A stretch of 64,000 bases of DNA from Candidatus Thiodiazotropha sp. (ex Epidulcina cf. delphinae) (GCA_025656455.1 JAHXHS010000015.1:46568-110567); one strand, 5' to 3'; shown: positions 34,905 through 44,765, counted from the first letter of the stretch. Translations and numbers: made by a program. Notes: generated from the letters alone by a model not told the origin.

Positions 34905-37265
34905 ATGAAGTCGATGCAACAGACGGTTTTCGAGAAACAGATCGGTCTGCTCTATGCGCAGGGAGGCACCGTCGTATTCTCCGGGATCGCTGTCGCCCTG
35001 CTGGTCGGCTTCTACTATTGGGAGGTGGCGAACCGAGCGATACTCTTGGCGTGGGCCGTCTCACTGTTTCTGCTCAGCATCGCCAGGATCCTTCTGTTCC
35101 GGCGATTCAACCAGGTCAAACATCAAACTCCCAGGCTGAGGATCTGGTTACGCCGGCACATATTGATGACCTTTCTCAGTGGAACCATCTGGGGGTTGTT
35201 GAGTCTCTTCTACGATCCGGGTTGGCCGACCGCTCATCAGGTGGTGCTATTTGTGGTTGTCGCCGGGTTGGCCGCCGGGAGCGTCTCCGCCTATGCGGCT
35301 GTCCTGGAGGTCTATGTCGTTTTCCTGATTCCCTTGTTGCTCCCCCTGGAGATCGCTCTATTCGTTCGTGGCGATCAGACGACATCGTTTCTGGGAGGCT
35401 TCGTGTTGCTGTTTGGCATCGGCATGTTGAGTTTGGCCAGGAAATACCATTCCCAGGTGATCGATACCATTCATCTCTCTCTCGAGCATCAATTCCTACA
35501 AGACGCGGTCTCCACCGGTTCCCAGCAATTGGAGATAACGGAACATGCGCTACGCGCTACCGAACAGCAGTTCGGCCACGTTCTGGAGTCCTCCCTGGAC
35601 GGTTTTTGGGATTGGGATATCACAAACGACCAGATCTATCTGTCACCAAGATGGAAGGAACAGCTTGGATTTGAAAACGACGAACTGCCTAATGAGTTCA
35701 GCAGCTGGGAATCGCGCCTGCATCCGGATGACGGCAAGGGGATCATGCAGAAACTCCAGGCCTATCTGGCTAAACCGTGGGGCAACTGGGAGGAGGAGTT
35801 CAGGCTGCGGCACAAGAACGGCTCCTACCGCTGGATCCTCGCCAGGGCAACCCCCACATTTGACGAAAAAGGGGCCTTGATCAGGCTGACCGGGGTGCAT
35901 ATCGACATCACTGAACGCGTCTTCGCCGAGACCAAGGCGAGGCACCTCGCCTACCATGATTGGCTGACGGAGTTGCCTAACCGTGTGCTGTTCAACGACC
36001 GCGTCGAACACGCCATTTCTCAGGCCAAGCGGACCGGACTGCAGCTCTGTATTCTGTTTTTCGATCTTGATCGCTTCAAACATATCAATGACAGCCTTGG
36101 GCACCCGGCAGGGGATAGTGTCCTGAAAAGGGTCGCCAACCGATTGAAAGAGACGGTCAGGGAGGGCGATACCCTTGCCAGGCTGGGGGGGGATGAGTTC
36201 GCCGTCTTAATCGAAAATGTCCATCACTCATACAGCGCCGCATCGGTGGCGGAGAAGCTGCACACTTGTTTTGATGATCCCTTCATCGAAGAAGGGCATG
36301 AATTTTATCTGAGCGCCAGCGTCGGGATCTCAGTCTATCCCAGCGATGGCGAGGGGGCGGCGGAATTGTTGAAGAATGCGGACGCCGCCATGTACAAGGC
36401 GAAGAATATCGAACGGGGCGGGTTCCAGTTCTATACCCAGGAGTTGACCAGTAACGCCTATCAGCACTTCACCTTGGAGTCCGGGCTCCGGCATGCGTTA
36501 CAGGAGGATCAATTTCAGATCTACTATCAACCCAAGATCGATTTAAAGGCGGGGAGGGTTCTTGGGGCGGAGGCGCTGCTGCGCTGGCGGCATCCCGAAG
36601 AGGGGTTTATCCCGCCGGATGAGTTCGTTCCAGTGGCTGAGGAAGCGGGTTTGATAAAGGAAATTGGTGAGTGGGTGTTGGAGAACGCCTGCAACGATGC
36701 GCTGGAATGGCGAGCCCAAGGCCTTGAGTTTGGGCGTATTGCGGTGAATCTCTCAGGTGTTCAGATCCAGAACGAGGCGTTTGTCGACTCCGTGAAGCGC
36801 ATCCTTTTCTCAACCGGCCTGGATGCGGACTTTCTCGAACTGGAGATCACGGAAAACTTTTTGATGAAAGATGCCGAAGCATCCGCCAGGTATCTCCAGG
36901 ATCTTCGCCAGTTGGGCGTCATTATCTCCATCGATGACTTTGGCACCGGCTATTCATCATTGGCGCACCTGGCCCGGTTTCCGGTGAATAAGTTGAAAAT
37001 TGATCGCAGTTTTGTGACCAATGTATGTCACGATGAGCAGAATGCCGAGATCTCACGGACTATAATTGGTTTGGGGCATACCCTTGGCATAGAAGTAGTG
37101 GCAGAGGGGATCGAATATGCTGAACAACTGGATTTCCTGAGACAGGAGGGATGTGATGAGGGGCAGGGGTTTTTTATCTCTGAACCCCTGGACAGTGGCG
37201 ATTTCATCGTCTTTCTCAATCGCTATACCGGCGGTTTTCCTCTGTCTGGGGCCGCCGGGGAGTAG
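34905..37265 (+). CDS. Membrane PAS-GGDEF-EAL c-di-GMP enzyme
   Basis: A 786-residue protein. Five to six transmembrane helices (about 15-200) are followed by a PAS/PAC module (about 225-345, LESSLDGFWDWDI...VHIDITERV), a GGDEF domain with intact GGDEF near residue 428, and an EAL domain with EAL near 556, ELEITEN, DDFGTGYSSL and KIDRSFV. Both catalytic sets look intact, so it may make or break c-di-GMP depending on its input. The usual EAL-terminal QGY-SKP is GQGFFISEP here. It lies downstream of putA after a 67-bp gap. Confidence 0.92.
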   Translation: MKSMQQTVFEKQIGLLYAQGGTVVFSGIAVALLVGFYYWEVANRAILLAWAVSLFLLSIARILLFRRFNQVKHQTPRLRIWLRRHILMTFLSGTIWGLLSLFYDPGWPTAHQVVLFVVVAGLAAGSVSAYAAVLEVYVVFLIPLLLPLEIALFVRGDQTTSFLGGFVLLFGIGMLSLARKYHSQVIDTIHLSLEHQFLQDAVSTGSQQLEITEHALRATEQQFGHVLESSLDGFWDWDITNDQIYLSPRWKEQLGFENDELPNEFSSWESRLHPDDGKGIMQKLQAYLAKPWGNWEEEFRLRHKNGSYRWILARATPTFDEKGALIRLTGVHIDITERVFAETKARHLAYHDWLTELPNRVLFNDRVEHAISQAKRTGLQLCILFFDLDRFKHINDSLGHPAGDSVLKRVANRLKETVREGDTLARLGGDEFAVLIENVHHSYSAASVAEKLHTCFDDPFIEEGHEFYLSASVGISVYPSDGEGAAELLKNADAAMYKAKNIERGGFQFYTQELTSNAYQHFTLESGLRHALQEDQFQIYYQPKIDLKAGRVLGAEALLRWRHPEEGFIPPDEFVPVAEEAGLIKEIGEWVLENACNDALEWRAQGLEFGRIAVNLSGVQIQNEAFVDSVKRILFSTGLDADFLELEITENFLMKDAEASARYLQDLRQLGVIISIDDFGTGYSSLAHLARFPVNKLKIDRSFVTNVCHDEQNAEISRTIIGLGHTLGIEVVAEGIEYAEQLDFLRQEGCDEGQGFFISEPLDSGDFIVFLNRYTGGFPLSGAAGE

Positions 37266-37392
37266 AGACAGACGTTTGCCTGTCATTTCCAGACGGTCTA
37301 TGGGGATGGCTTGCCGGGGTTTTTTGACTCGTCTTAGTTTCAACAACCGGCTACTCGGCGCATAATGTGACAGGAACCCATGGATTCGGGTG

Positions 37393-37496
37393 CTAGTACT
37401 CCGTCAACCTGATAACTTAGGATGCAGCCAGTCAGGAAGCGGCTAATGGCTTCTCGTCACGCTGAAAACGTCAAACAGTATAGGACACTACACTAG
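37393..37496. repeat. Remnant palindromic element with mismatched ends (B-left, C-right)
   Basis: A 104-bp tract bounded by CTAG at both sides. The left end CTAGTACTCCGTCAACCTGA resembles the family B end; the right end, read inward, CTAGTGTAGTGTCC resembles the family C end. The two ends do not pair with each other. It looks like what is left of a tandem B-C pair, as at 25853-26430, after internal deletion. Confidence 0.5.
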
Positions 37497-37609
37497 TTGA
37501 ATTGATATTATCGTGGATATGCCTGAATGGACTTTGCCCAACCCGGATAACAGCAAAATAAAGAGCCTTAATCGTGGCGGATAGAGATCAAGAGTATTCA
37601 GACCATTCC

Positions 37610-38638
37610 ATGATGAAATACACCGAATCGCCGGATCGGGCCGGTGAGCTGTTTCGATTGGCCGTCTCGTTTCTCGCCAAACATAAGTTCGTTGCCGACC
37701 CGATAAATTACGGACTCGCATACCACTATGTCACGGGTGAGGATTCAGCGCTCAACAGGCGTCTGGATGAACTATTGGAAAACCGGGATGGATGGTCGCA
37801 GGAGACAGTCGAGAAACTCTTTCGGCAATGCATCTGCTATTGCAGTGAGGCCGTCCTCAAAGACCTGAGAGAGGAATTGCTGGATATCGTCGCACATACG
37901 CTAGGCACCATGATCGATCTTACCGGCAAGACATCCGTTTCCAATGAGCGTATTGAAAGGCACATCAATACATTGGCTGAAAGTGCAAAAATAGAAGATG
38001 TAATGATGGCGGTCTCCGCAATTATTGCCGAGACCCGCTCGCTGGTGACCGATACCAATCAGTTTGAGACCCAGCTTCTCTCTTCAACCGAGGAGGTGGA
38101 GAGGCTCAGGGTCGAGCTGAGCTATGCCAGGCAGGAAGCGAAACTGGATCCGTTGACCGGGGTGTTGAATCGGCGCGGCTTTGATCAGACCCTCGAGACA
38201 ATGATTGAGGAGGCTCGCCAACGACATCGCGCGAACTTCTGCCTGATGCTCATCGATGTCGACAACTTCAAGGATGTCAATGACAACCATGGACACCTTC
38301 TGGGAGACAAAGTGTTGCGGGCGTTAGCGGAGTTGCTGAATCGGCATACCAAGGGAAAAGATGCCTGCGCGCGCTATGGGGGCGATGAATTCGCAATTCT
38401 GCTAGCGGATATCGGTTCTAGCAATGCCACTAATCTGGCGGAAAATCTCAGACTGATTATTCGGAAAATCGTCCTCAAGCGCCCCAATTCAGGGAGTGTG
38501 GTCGGCGGTATTTCCGCCTCTATAGGCGTAGCGGCCTATCGTCTGGGTGAGTCCTGCGATGATTTTCTCCAGCGTTGCGATAAGGCGCTCTATCGTGCCA
38601 AGTCCTTGGGCAGGGACCGGGTGGTTATTGCCGATTGA
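37610..38638 (+). CDS. GGDEF diguanylate cyclase, cytoplasmic
   Basis: A protein of about 342 residues (ATG at 37610; an in-frame GTG at 37574 would add 12). The N-terminal helical domain (about 1-150) has no name I recognise. A coiled linker (about 150-180) leads to a GGDEF domain (LDPLTGVLNRRGFD; CARYGGDEFAILL) with all catalytic residues. No inhibitory-site RxxD is apparent upstream of GGDEF. Likely an active diguanylate cyclase. An AGGGG/CCCCT hairpin with inner AGAGC/GCTCT lies just after the stop (38642-38668), without a T-run. Confidence 0.9.
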   Translation: MMKYTESPDRAGELFRLAVSFLAKHKFVADPINYGLAYHYVTGEDSALNRRLDELLENRDGWSQETVEKLFRQCICYCSEAVLKDLREELLDIVAHTLGTMIDLTGKTSVSNERIERHINTLAESAKIEDVMMAVSAIIAETRSLVTDTNQFETQLLSSTEEVERLRVELSYARQEAKLDPLTGVLNRRGFDQTLETMIEEARQRHRANFCLMLIDVDNFKDVNDNHGHLLGDKVLRALAELLNRHTKGKDACARYGGDEFAILLADIGSSNATNLAENLRLIIRKIVLKRPNSGSVVGGISASIGVAAYRLGESCDDFLQRCDKALYRAKSLGRDRVVIAD

Positions 38639-38720
38639 ATCAGGGGTAGAGCATCTGGCTCTTCCCCTATTCGGGTGGGCAAGAAAGTCATGCGCATCAA
38701 CTCATATCAAGCGGGATTTG

Positions 38721-38750
38721 TCCGCAAATGAACGCGAATAAACGCAAATT
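38721..38750. repeat. Family D repeat unit
   Basis: TCCGCAAATGAACGCGAATA followed by AACGCAAATT, with flanks (ATCAAG upstream, TGGTTCCGCTAACCCGCTG downstream) that match 19103-19190. The remaining gap 38639-38918 holds no gene. Confidence 0.6.
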
Positions 38751-38918
38751 CGCTGTGAATGGCCTCATGCTGTGGTTCCGCTAACCCGCTGGGGCCATGC
38801 GGCGAAATTTCTCTTGCCAAGAATGCAAGGCCTGAAGAGGCTTTGCGGCCAATTAACATTTCTACCGATGACCGGAATAGTCGTATTTTGTTTTTCCTGG
38901 CAGACACTGACCGGCGAC

Positions 38919-39854
38919 TTATAAAGCATCGAAGTGGTCCTCCATTTTTTTACGCATCGCCTTGTCCGGTAATACACCGAATCCCGCACCCATGTTGTCA
39001 ATCATGTGATGTACCTTGGAGGTGGCTGGAATCGCACAGGTGACCGCTGGGTGTGATACGGCATATTTGAGAAAAAACTGCCCCCAACTGTTACAGCCGA
39101 ACGCCTCGGTCCAGTCGGGCAAAGGCTTATCTTTGGTCTGTCTGAACAGGTTGCCACGGGCAAAAGGCCGGTTGGCGATCACTGCAATCCCCCGCTCAGC
39201 AGCCAGTGGCAGCAGCGCTTTTTCCACCTCTCGGTTGCCGATGTTATAACTCAATTGAACAAAGTCGAAGGGATAGTTGGAAAGGGTTGATAGCAACTCA
39301 TCATGGTAGCGTCCGTGAGAGGTGGTGATGCCTATATAGCGGATTTTCCCCTCGGTCTTCATTGCTTTGAGTGTCTCTAGATGGACTTTCCAGTCTCTCA
39401 GATTATGTATCTGCATCAGATCGAAACGCCCCACGCCCCACAGCTTTCGGGATAGCTCCATCTGGGTTATGCCGGACGCCTTGCCATCGGTCCAGACCTT
39501 GGTGGCGGCAAACAGGGTTTGCGGCCCGCTTACGGTTTTTAGCAGGGCGCCGATCACTTGCTCGGATGAGCCGTACATGGGGGATGAGTCGATCATTGTG
39601 CCCCCGTATTCGAAGAATGCCCCCAAGACCTTTTCCAGATTGGCGATCACTTCCTTGTTACCGGCAGCGTCAAATGTGCCTGATGAACCCATGCCGATCA
39701 CCGGCAGCAGCTCGCCGCTGGATGGGATGGCCTTTTTGATGGTTGTCCGGCCGGCGGCCAGAGAGAGCCCCGGCGTGATCCAGAAGCTGCCTGCCAATCC
39801 GGCGATCAGTTTCAGTAATTGCCTTCGTCCTATCCGATTATTGCCTCTGTTCAT
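38919..39854 (-). CDS. Tat-exported aldo/keto reductase
   Basis: A 311-residue aldo-keto reductase-fold protein. The N-terminus MNRGNNRIGRRQLLKLIAGLAGS carries a twin-arginine signal, so it is exported folded, unlike most family members. The AKR barrel shows the Asp/Tyr region MIDSSPMYGSSEQVIGALL and the IHNLRDW strand. The start at 39854 has GGAGGAGAAC upstream; its first bases overlap the end of the transporter gene by 17 bp, so the two are co-transcribed. Substrate unknown. Confidence 0.88.
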   Translation of the reverse strand: MNRGNNRIGRRQLLKLIAGLAGSFWITPGLSLAAGRTTIKKAIPSSGELLPVIGMGSSGTFDAAGNKEVIANLEKVLGAFFEYGGTMIDSSPMYGSSEQVIGALLKTVSGPQTLFAATKVWTDGKASGITQMELSRKLWGVGRFDLMQIHNLRDWKVHLETLKAMKTEGKIRYIGITTSHGRYHDELLSTLSNYPFDFVQLSYNIGNREVEKALLPLAAERGIAVIANRPFARGNLFRQTKDKPLPDWTEAFGCNSWGQFFLKYAVSHPAVTCAIPATSKVHHMIDNMGAGFGVLPDKAMRKKMEDHFDAL

Positions 39855-41190
39855 ATTGTTCTCCTCCACTTTGAACGGTTGATCGATTGCCGATAACGCC
39901 CTGTTTTTTGCCAAGTGTGAATGCAACCCAGGCCCATGCCAGTGAAATGGGTACCGCCATCCAGGCAATGGCCGAGAGACTGAAGCCGATGCTTCGAAAG
40001 CCTGTATATACCCACGAACTTAGCGCATCGCCTCCGCGATAGACAAGGGTATCGATCAGGTTTTTCGCCTTATATTTCTCCTCCCGGCTGACGACCACAT
40101 AGAGCATCTCCCGTGCGGGGCGCATGATGGCGTAGTTGCCGGCCCGTCTCATCACCTGGACCGCGATGATGACAGGCAGTATGGGAAACAGACCCAATAC
40201 CAGGAAGCCGAGGCTGAGCAGAAGCGGGATCAGGGCAAGGGTGACGCCAAGCCCCGCTCTTTTCACCAGACGGGCTGTGAGCAGTGTCTGGATCAGCAGC
40301 GTCAGCGCATTGACCGCTAAATCGATAGCGGCAAACAGGGCAGTCCGAGCTTCGCTGTCGCTGAACGCCTCTTTGACGATCTGTGCCTGTTGGAAATAGA
40401 GAAACGTGGAGAGTAGTGTAAATAGCAACATCAACAGGCAAATCCCCAACAGATAGGGAGAGCGTGCAACAAGGCGTATACCATTGAGAATACCGCCGCC
40501 AAGGGGTTTCTCGAATAGCTTGTCCATGGCTTGATGATCAGTGCTTTTGTCAAGCTGTGTCTTCTGCCAGCCAATCAATTGCCGAATGCAGATCAACGAT
40601 ACGCCAAGCAGACCCGCCGAGATCAGTAGCATCTGGCTGGCGCCGAACCGCTGAACCAGTGTCGCGGTCAGTAACGGGCCAAATATCGCGCCGATAGTAC
40701 CGCCGGCCGCAATCAATCCAAACAGGCGTTTCGCCTGCTCGTTTTGATACAGGTCGGTCATGAAGCTCCAAAATACAGAGACCACAAAAAGATTGAAAAC
40801 ACTTAGCCAGATGAAAAAGGCGCGGGCAGTATAGGTTAGGGAAAATTCAGATTCGAACAGCAGGTGGAAAAGCAGGATATTGATGATAAAGAAATAGTAG
40901 ACATAGGGAAGAAACCGTTTTCGTTGAAAGCGGGAAGTGATAAAACCAAACAAGGGAACAAGGGCAAGCATGGCGATGAATGTGCCGGTAAAAAGCCACT
41001 GCATATTCTCGATGCCCGCGGTGATTCCCATTTCATCCCGAATCGGGCGGAGGATGTAATAACTGCTGAGTAGGGAGAAGAAATAGACAAAAGACCAGAA
41101 CACCGCCGGGCCTTCGCCCTGACGGATGTTGATTGCCCGCTGAAAAAGCGCCTGCAGCGCCGGTAGTGTCGTATCGTTGCTTTGGGACAT
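39838..41190 (-). CDS. MFS / NTP-exchange-like membrane transporter
   Basis: A 450-residue integral membrane protein with about 12 helices. The segments SYYILRPIRDEMGI and GLIAAGGTIGAIFGPLLTATLV mark a bacterial family distantly related to the ADP/ATP translocases of obligate intracellular bacteria and often annotated as NTP/NDP exchanger or MFS. Free-living bacteria also have it, and nucleotide transport is not established for them. It is followed by the Tat aldo-keto reductase gene and preceded by an aminotransferase on the same strand. Confidence 0.78.
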   Translation of the reverse strand: MSQSNDTTLPALQALFQRAINIRQGEGPAVFWSFVYFFSLLSSYYILRPIRDEMGITAGIENMQWLFTGTFIAMLALVPLFGFITSRFQRKRFLPYVYYFFIINILLFHLLFESEFSLTYTARAFFIWLSVFNLFVVSVFWSFMTDLYQNEQAKRLFGLIAAGGTIGAIFGPLLTATLVQRFGASQMLLISAGLLGVSLICIRQLIGWQKTQLDKSTDHQAMDKLFEKPLGGGILNGIRLVARSPYLLGICLLMLLFTLLSTFLYFQQAQIVKEAFSDSEARTALFAAIDLAVNALTLLIQTLLTARLVKRAGLGVTLALIPLLLSLGFLVLGLFPILPVIIAVQVMRRAGNYAIMRPAREMLYVVVSREEKYKAKNLIDTLVYRGGDALSSWVYTGFRSIGFSLSAIAWMAVPISLAWAWVAFTLGKKQGVIGNRSTVQSGGEQYEQRQ

Positions 41191-41221
41191 GGGTCTTCGC
41201 TATTGCGTTGCGATGGTGAAA

Positions 41222-42508
41222 TCAGCTTTTCGACCAGGCCACCAAGCGCTCGATGGCGGTGGTGACACGGTTGCAGTGCTGTTTTATGAAATTCTCGTCC
41301 ACCACCTGGCTATTTGCCTGTTTCAAGGCCCTGCCTCCATCGAAGTCAACGACAGCTATGCGTGCGGAAAGTTCTTGCGCGGGACGCCCGAAGCAGTGGC
41401 CTGGCAACACTGCGACACCATTTTCTTCCAACAGATGCTCGCAAAAAGCCTGCCCGTTGTCGATGCCCCGCAGCGCCAGTTCCTGCCGATGGGCCTCGAA
41501 GCGGGGGAAAAGATAGAAACCGCCGGCGGACCGATTCATGACAGCCCCTGCGTCCGACAGCGTCTTATAGGCATAATTTGATAGGGCGGAGAGGATCTGC
41601 CGGCTGTGCAGCAGGTAGGACGCCATCTCTTGGTGATCTTCAAGCGCGGTGACGGCGGCATATTGGATGGGTGCGCTGGTGGACGTGAAGGTTTCGCTGG
41701 CGACCGCGGCCACGGCATTCGCCAGCCAGCTCATGCTTTGCGGAAACACGAAGAAACCCAGCCGCCAGCCGCCGGCGCCACACCACTTGCTCAGGCCGTT
41801 GCTGATGATGGTCCCCTCTGGGTAGTAGCGCGCCAGGGAGATATGTTCACCCTTGAAATGGGTGTCGCTATAGATCTCATCGGACAGGGCCAGCACCCGG
41901 TATTTGCGTAGCACCTCGGCCAGTGACCGCAACTGATCGGCGCTGTAGCACAGGCCGGTGGGATTGCTTGGCGAGTTCAGGATCAGTAGCCTCGGGCGGT
42001 TGGGATCTTGCCGACAGAGCTCCTCGACGACTTCAGGCTCCACGCCCAGTCCGGTTTCCGGGCGTGTGCGCAACCAATGGATGCGCCGTCCGATGACCTG
42101 GGCTTGCGGGGCGTAGGAGACCCAGGAAGGGGAGGGGATCACCAAGTCTCCGCAATAGACCAGTTGTACCAGGAACATCAACTCCTTGGTCCCAGGACCT
42201 ACCACCACGTTATCGGCCGAGTAGTCGAGCCCCTCAGTGCGTTTGACCCAGTCGACCACCGCCTCCCGTAACGCAAGCAGCCCTTTTACCGGCAGATAGT
42301 CTTTTTGGTGGGCGTTTTTCGCCAGGCTCTCTCGTACATGTTCCGGCACGGGAAAGGGTGATTGGCCAAGCCCAAGGCGATAGACCTGTTTTCCCTGAGC
42401 CGTCAGTCGGCGCGAGCGTTCATTGATGGCCAGGGTGGCGGATTCCCCCATGCCCCTGACATTCAGGTTGAGGTAGACCTCGGGAGAGCGTGACTGATCG
42501 ATGGGCAT
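41222..42508 (-). CDS. PLP-dependent class I/II aminotransferase
   Basis: A 428-residue fold-type I aminotransferase. It has the NSPSNPTG loop, the PLP-contacting Asp210 in ALSDEIYSD and the Schiff-base Lys241 in SNGLSKWCGAGGWRLG. I start at ATG 42508 (MPIDQSRSP); a longer frame to 42550 is possible. The donor and acceptor cannot be read from sequence. Divergent from acetoacetyl-CoA synthetase across 110 bp. Confidence 0.9.
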   Translation of the reverse strand: MPIDQSRSPEVYLNLNVRGMGESATLAINERSRRLTAQGKQVYRLGLGQSPFPVPEHVRESLAKNAHQKDYLPVKGLLALREAVVDWVKRTEGLDYSADNVVVGPGTKELMFLVQLVYCGDLVIPSPSWVSYAPQAQVIGRRIHWLRTRPETGLGVEPEVVEELCRQDPNRPRLLILNSPSNPTGLCYSADQLRSLAEVLRKYRVLALSDEIYSDTHFKGEHISLARYYPEGTIISNGLSKWCGAGGWRLGFFVFPQSMSWLANAVAAVASETFTSTSAPIQYAAVTALEDHQEMASYLLHSRQILSALSNYAYKTLSDAGAVMNRSAGGFYLFPRFEAHRQELALRGIDNGQAFCEHLLEENGVAVLPGHCFGRPAQELSARIAVVDFDGGRALKQANSQVVDENFIKQHCNRVTTAIERLVAWSKS

Positions 42509-42618
42509 TATGGATTCCTGAATCATGGTTAGCAGGAACCTTTGCCTCAATCAGGGGTTCCTTAATGATATATAGAGTTGTTTTATGTCAGAAAATTGCA
42601 ATCCAGGCTGAATCCATC

Positions 42619-44565
42619 ATGGATAAACACCGTGTGATTTGGGAACCCTCTGAAATCCTGAAGTCAGCGTCGCAAATGGCTGAATTCATGCGGCAGGCGG
42701 GTGTGGAGCAGGGTCGGGCGTTTGTCGACTATGCCGATCTGTGGCAGTGGTCGGTGGACGACCCTGCCGGATTCTGGGCCGCTGTATGGCGCTATGTCGG
42801 GGTCATTGCCGGGCGGGGCTGGGATGAGGTGTTGCGGGGGGGTGATCAGATGCCAGGGGCTCGCTGGTTCCCAGGTGCAAGGCTCAATTTCGCCGAAAAT
42901 CTGCTGCGATACCGGGATTATCGCCGCGCCGTGTTGTTTCGTGACGAGGCGGGCGGCGAGACGGCACTGAGCTATGCGGAGCTCCATGATCGCACTGCCA
43001 GGCTGGCGGCTGCGTTTCACGCGTTGGGTATCGGACCCGGTGACCGGGTGGCGGCAATAACCCCGAATATCCCGGAGGCCCTGATAGGCATGCTCGCCAC
43101 GACCTGGCTGGGGGCGGTGTGGTCCTCTTGCTCCCCTGATTTCGGTGTCGCGGGTATTCTCGATCGTTTCAGCCAGATAGAACCCAAGCTGTTGATCGCC
43201 GCAGACGGTTACCGCTTCAAGGGCCGGTTGATCGATATCCGCGACAAGGTGGAAAAGGTACGGGCAGGATTGCCAAACTGCAAACACTGCCTGTTCATCC
43301 CCTGGCAGGGAACCGGTGAACTGGAAGCCAGCCTGCGCTGGGATGCCGCGCTGGACAACGAGTCGCCCCCGCCGCCCTTTGCCCGGCTGCCCTTCGATCA
43401 TCCACTCTACATTCTGTTTTCCTCCGGCACCACAGGCAAACCGAAATGTATCGTGCACAGCGCCGGTGGTACGCTTCTGCAACACCTGAAAGAACATCGG
43501 CTGCACACGGATATCCGCCGCGAAGATCGACTCTTCTACTTCACCACCTGTGGCTGGATGATGTGGAACTGGTTGGTGTCGGGATTGGCTTCCGGCGCCG
43601 CCCTGGTGCTGTTTGACGGCAATCCCCTCCATCCGACGGCGGATGCCCTGTGGCGCATGGCAGACGATCTCGGGGTGACGGTGTTCGGCGCCAGCGCCAA
43701 GTATCTGTCGGCCCAGGAGAAGGCCGGGGTACGGGTAGTGGAGCGTTTGGGGCTGCATGGATTGCGCACGGTGTTATCCACCGGTTCGCCATTGGCGCCA
43801 GAGTCTTGTGACTATGTCAATCGGGATATCAAGCCCGGCGTACAGATCAGCTCCATTTCCGGGGGCACCGACATCGTCTCCTGTTTCGCCCTGGGCAACC
43901 CGCTGCTGCCGGTGCGTCGCGGCCAGCTACAGTGCCGTGGTTTGGGTATGGCGGTGGATGTATTCGACCCCCAGGGCCGCAGTCTGCGTGACCTGCCCGG
44001 TGAAATGGTCTGCACCAAACCCTTTCCCAGCATGCCGGTGGGCTTTTGGAACGACCCGCAAGGGAGTCGCTATCAGGCAGCCTATTTCATGCGTTTTCCC
44101 GGCGTCTGGACCCATGGCGATTGGACGGTATTGACCGCTGAGGGTGGTTTGATTATCGAAGGGCGTTCCGATGCCGTACTCAACCCAGGTGGCGTGCGAA
44201 TCGGCACCGCCGAGATCTATCGTCAAGTGGAGCACCTGGCGCAGGTTGAGGAGGCCGTCTGCGTTGGGCAACGCTGGGAGGGCGATGTCCGTTTAGTGCT
44301 ATTTGTTATCTTGCGTGATGGAAAGATATTGGATGACGGGTTGCGCAATGCCATTCGCCGCATATTGCGCGAGAATGCCAGCCCGCGGCATGTGCCGGCA
44401 AAGATTCTGCAGGTGACGGATATCCCTCGCACCCGTAGCGGCAAGATCTCTGAACTGGCGGTGCGCGACACCCTAGAAGGCAGGCCGGTGGCCAACACGG
44501 AAGCCTTGCTCAATCCGCAAGCGCTGGCGCAATACCGCGATCGGCCGGAGTTGGCGCGCTCCTGA
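42619..44565 (+). CDS. aacS: Acetoacetyl-CoA synthetase
   Basis: A 648-residue ANL-superfamily ligase that activates acetoacetate, feeding ketone bodies or PHB breakdown products back to acetyl-CoA or polymer. The AMP-binding P-loop FSSGTTGKPKCIVHS is near residues 265-280; GRSDAVLNPGGVRIGTAEIY and the catalytic Lys region SRTRSGK-like (TRSGKISELAV) are near the end. Length and the family N-terminus (IWEPS) match AacS rather than acetyl-CoA synthetase. Start at ATG 42619, chosen because family homology begins there. Confidence 0.94.
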   Translation: MDKHRVIWEPSEILKSASQMAEFMRQAGVEQGRAFVDYADLWQWSVDDPAGFWAAVWRYVGVIAGRGWDEVLRGGDQMPGARWFPGARLNFAENLLRYRDYRRAVLFRDEAGGETALSYAELHDRTARLAAAFHALGIGPGDRVAAITPNIPEALIGMLATTWLGAVWSSCSPDFGVAGILDRFSQIEPKLLIAADGYRFKGRLIDIRDKVEKVRAGLPNCKHCLFIPWQGTGELEASLRWDAALDNESPPPPFARLPFDHPLYILFSSGTTGKPKCIVHSAGGTLLQHLKEHRLHTDIRREDRLFYFTTCGWMMWNWLVSGLASGAALVLFDGNPLHPTADALWRMADDLGVTVFGASAKYLSAQEKAGVRVVERLGLHGLRTVLSTGSPLAPESCDYVNRDIKPGVQISSISGGTDIVSCFALGNPLLPVRRGQLQCRGLGMAVDVFDPQGRSLRDLPGEMVCTKPFPSMPVGFWNDPQGSRYQAAYFMRFPGVWTHGDWTVLTAEGGLIIEGRSDAVLNPGGVRIGTAEIYRQVEHLAQVEEAVCVGQRWEGDVRLVLFVILRDGKILDDGLRNAIRRILRENASPRHVPAKILQVTDIPRTRSGKISELAVRDTLEGRPVANTEALLNPQALAQYRDRPELARS

Positions 44566-44581
44566 ACATCACTTCCAGCCA

Positions 44582-44765
44582 CTAGCCTGCATTTCTCACA
44601 CCCCTCCTACTGCGGCGGCCCAATGGCACGCCCTGTCTGGCATTCCCTCTGTCGGGGTGCTCGACATAGTGCCGGCTATGCCTGCGCGCCCCTCGGTCGC
44701 GAACACCAGCCATGACGCACCCTTGAACCGCCTCGCTACGAACGGGTGTGAGAAATGCAGGCTAG
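44582..44765. mobile_element. Palindromic element, family F (184 bp)
   Basis: Bounded by a perfect 22-bp inverted repeat that begins CTAGCCTGCATTTCTCACAC. CTAG ends are shared with families A, B and C, but the interior lacks the CAAGGC...AACGCC loops and the CCCTTCGGG junction, so it is a separate class with the same target preference. No gene. The rest of the gap to 45006 contains family D sequence with its motif at 44932-44961. Confidence 0.68.

Noticed and set aside
42664..43758. 364-aa open frame antisense to acetoacetyl-CoA synthetase
   Set aside because: The plus strand encodes an unmistakable synthetase; the antisense frame has no recognisable domain.
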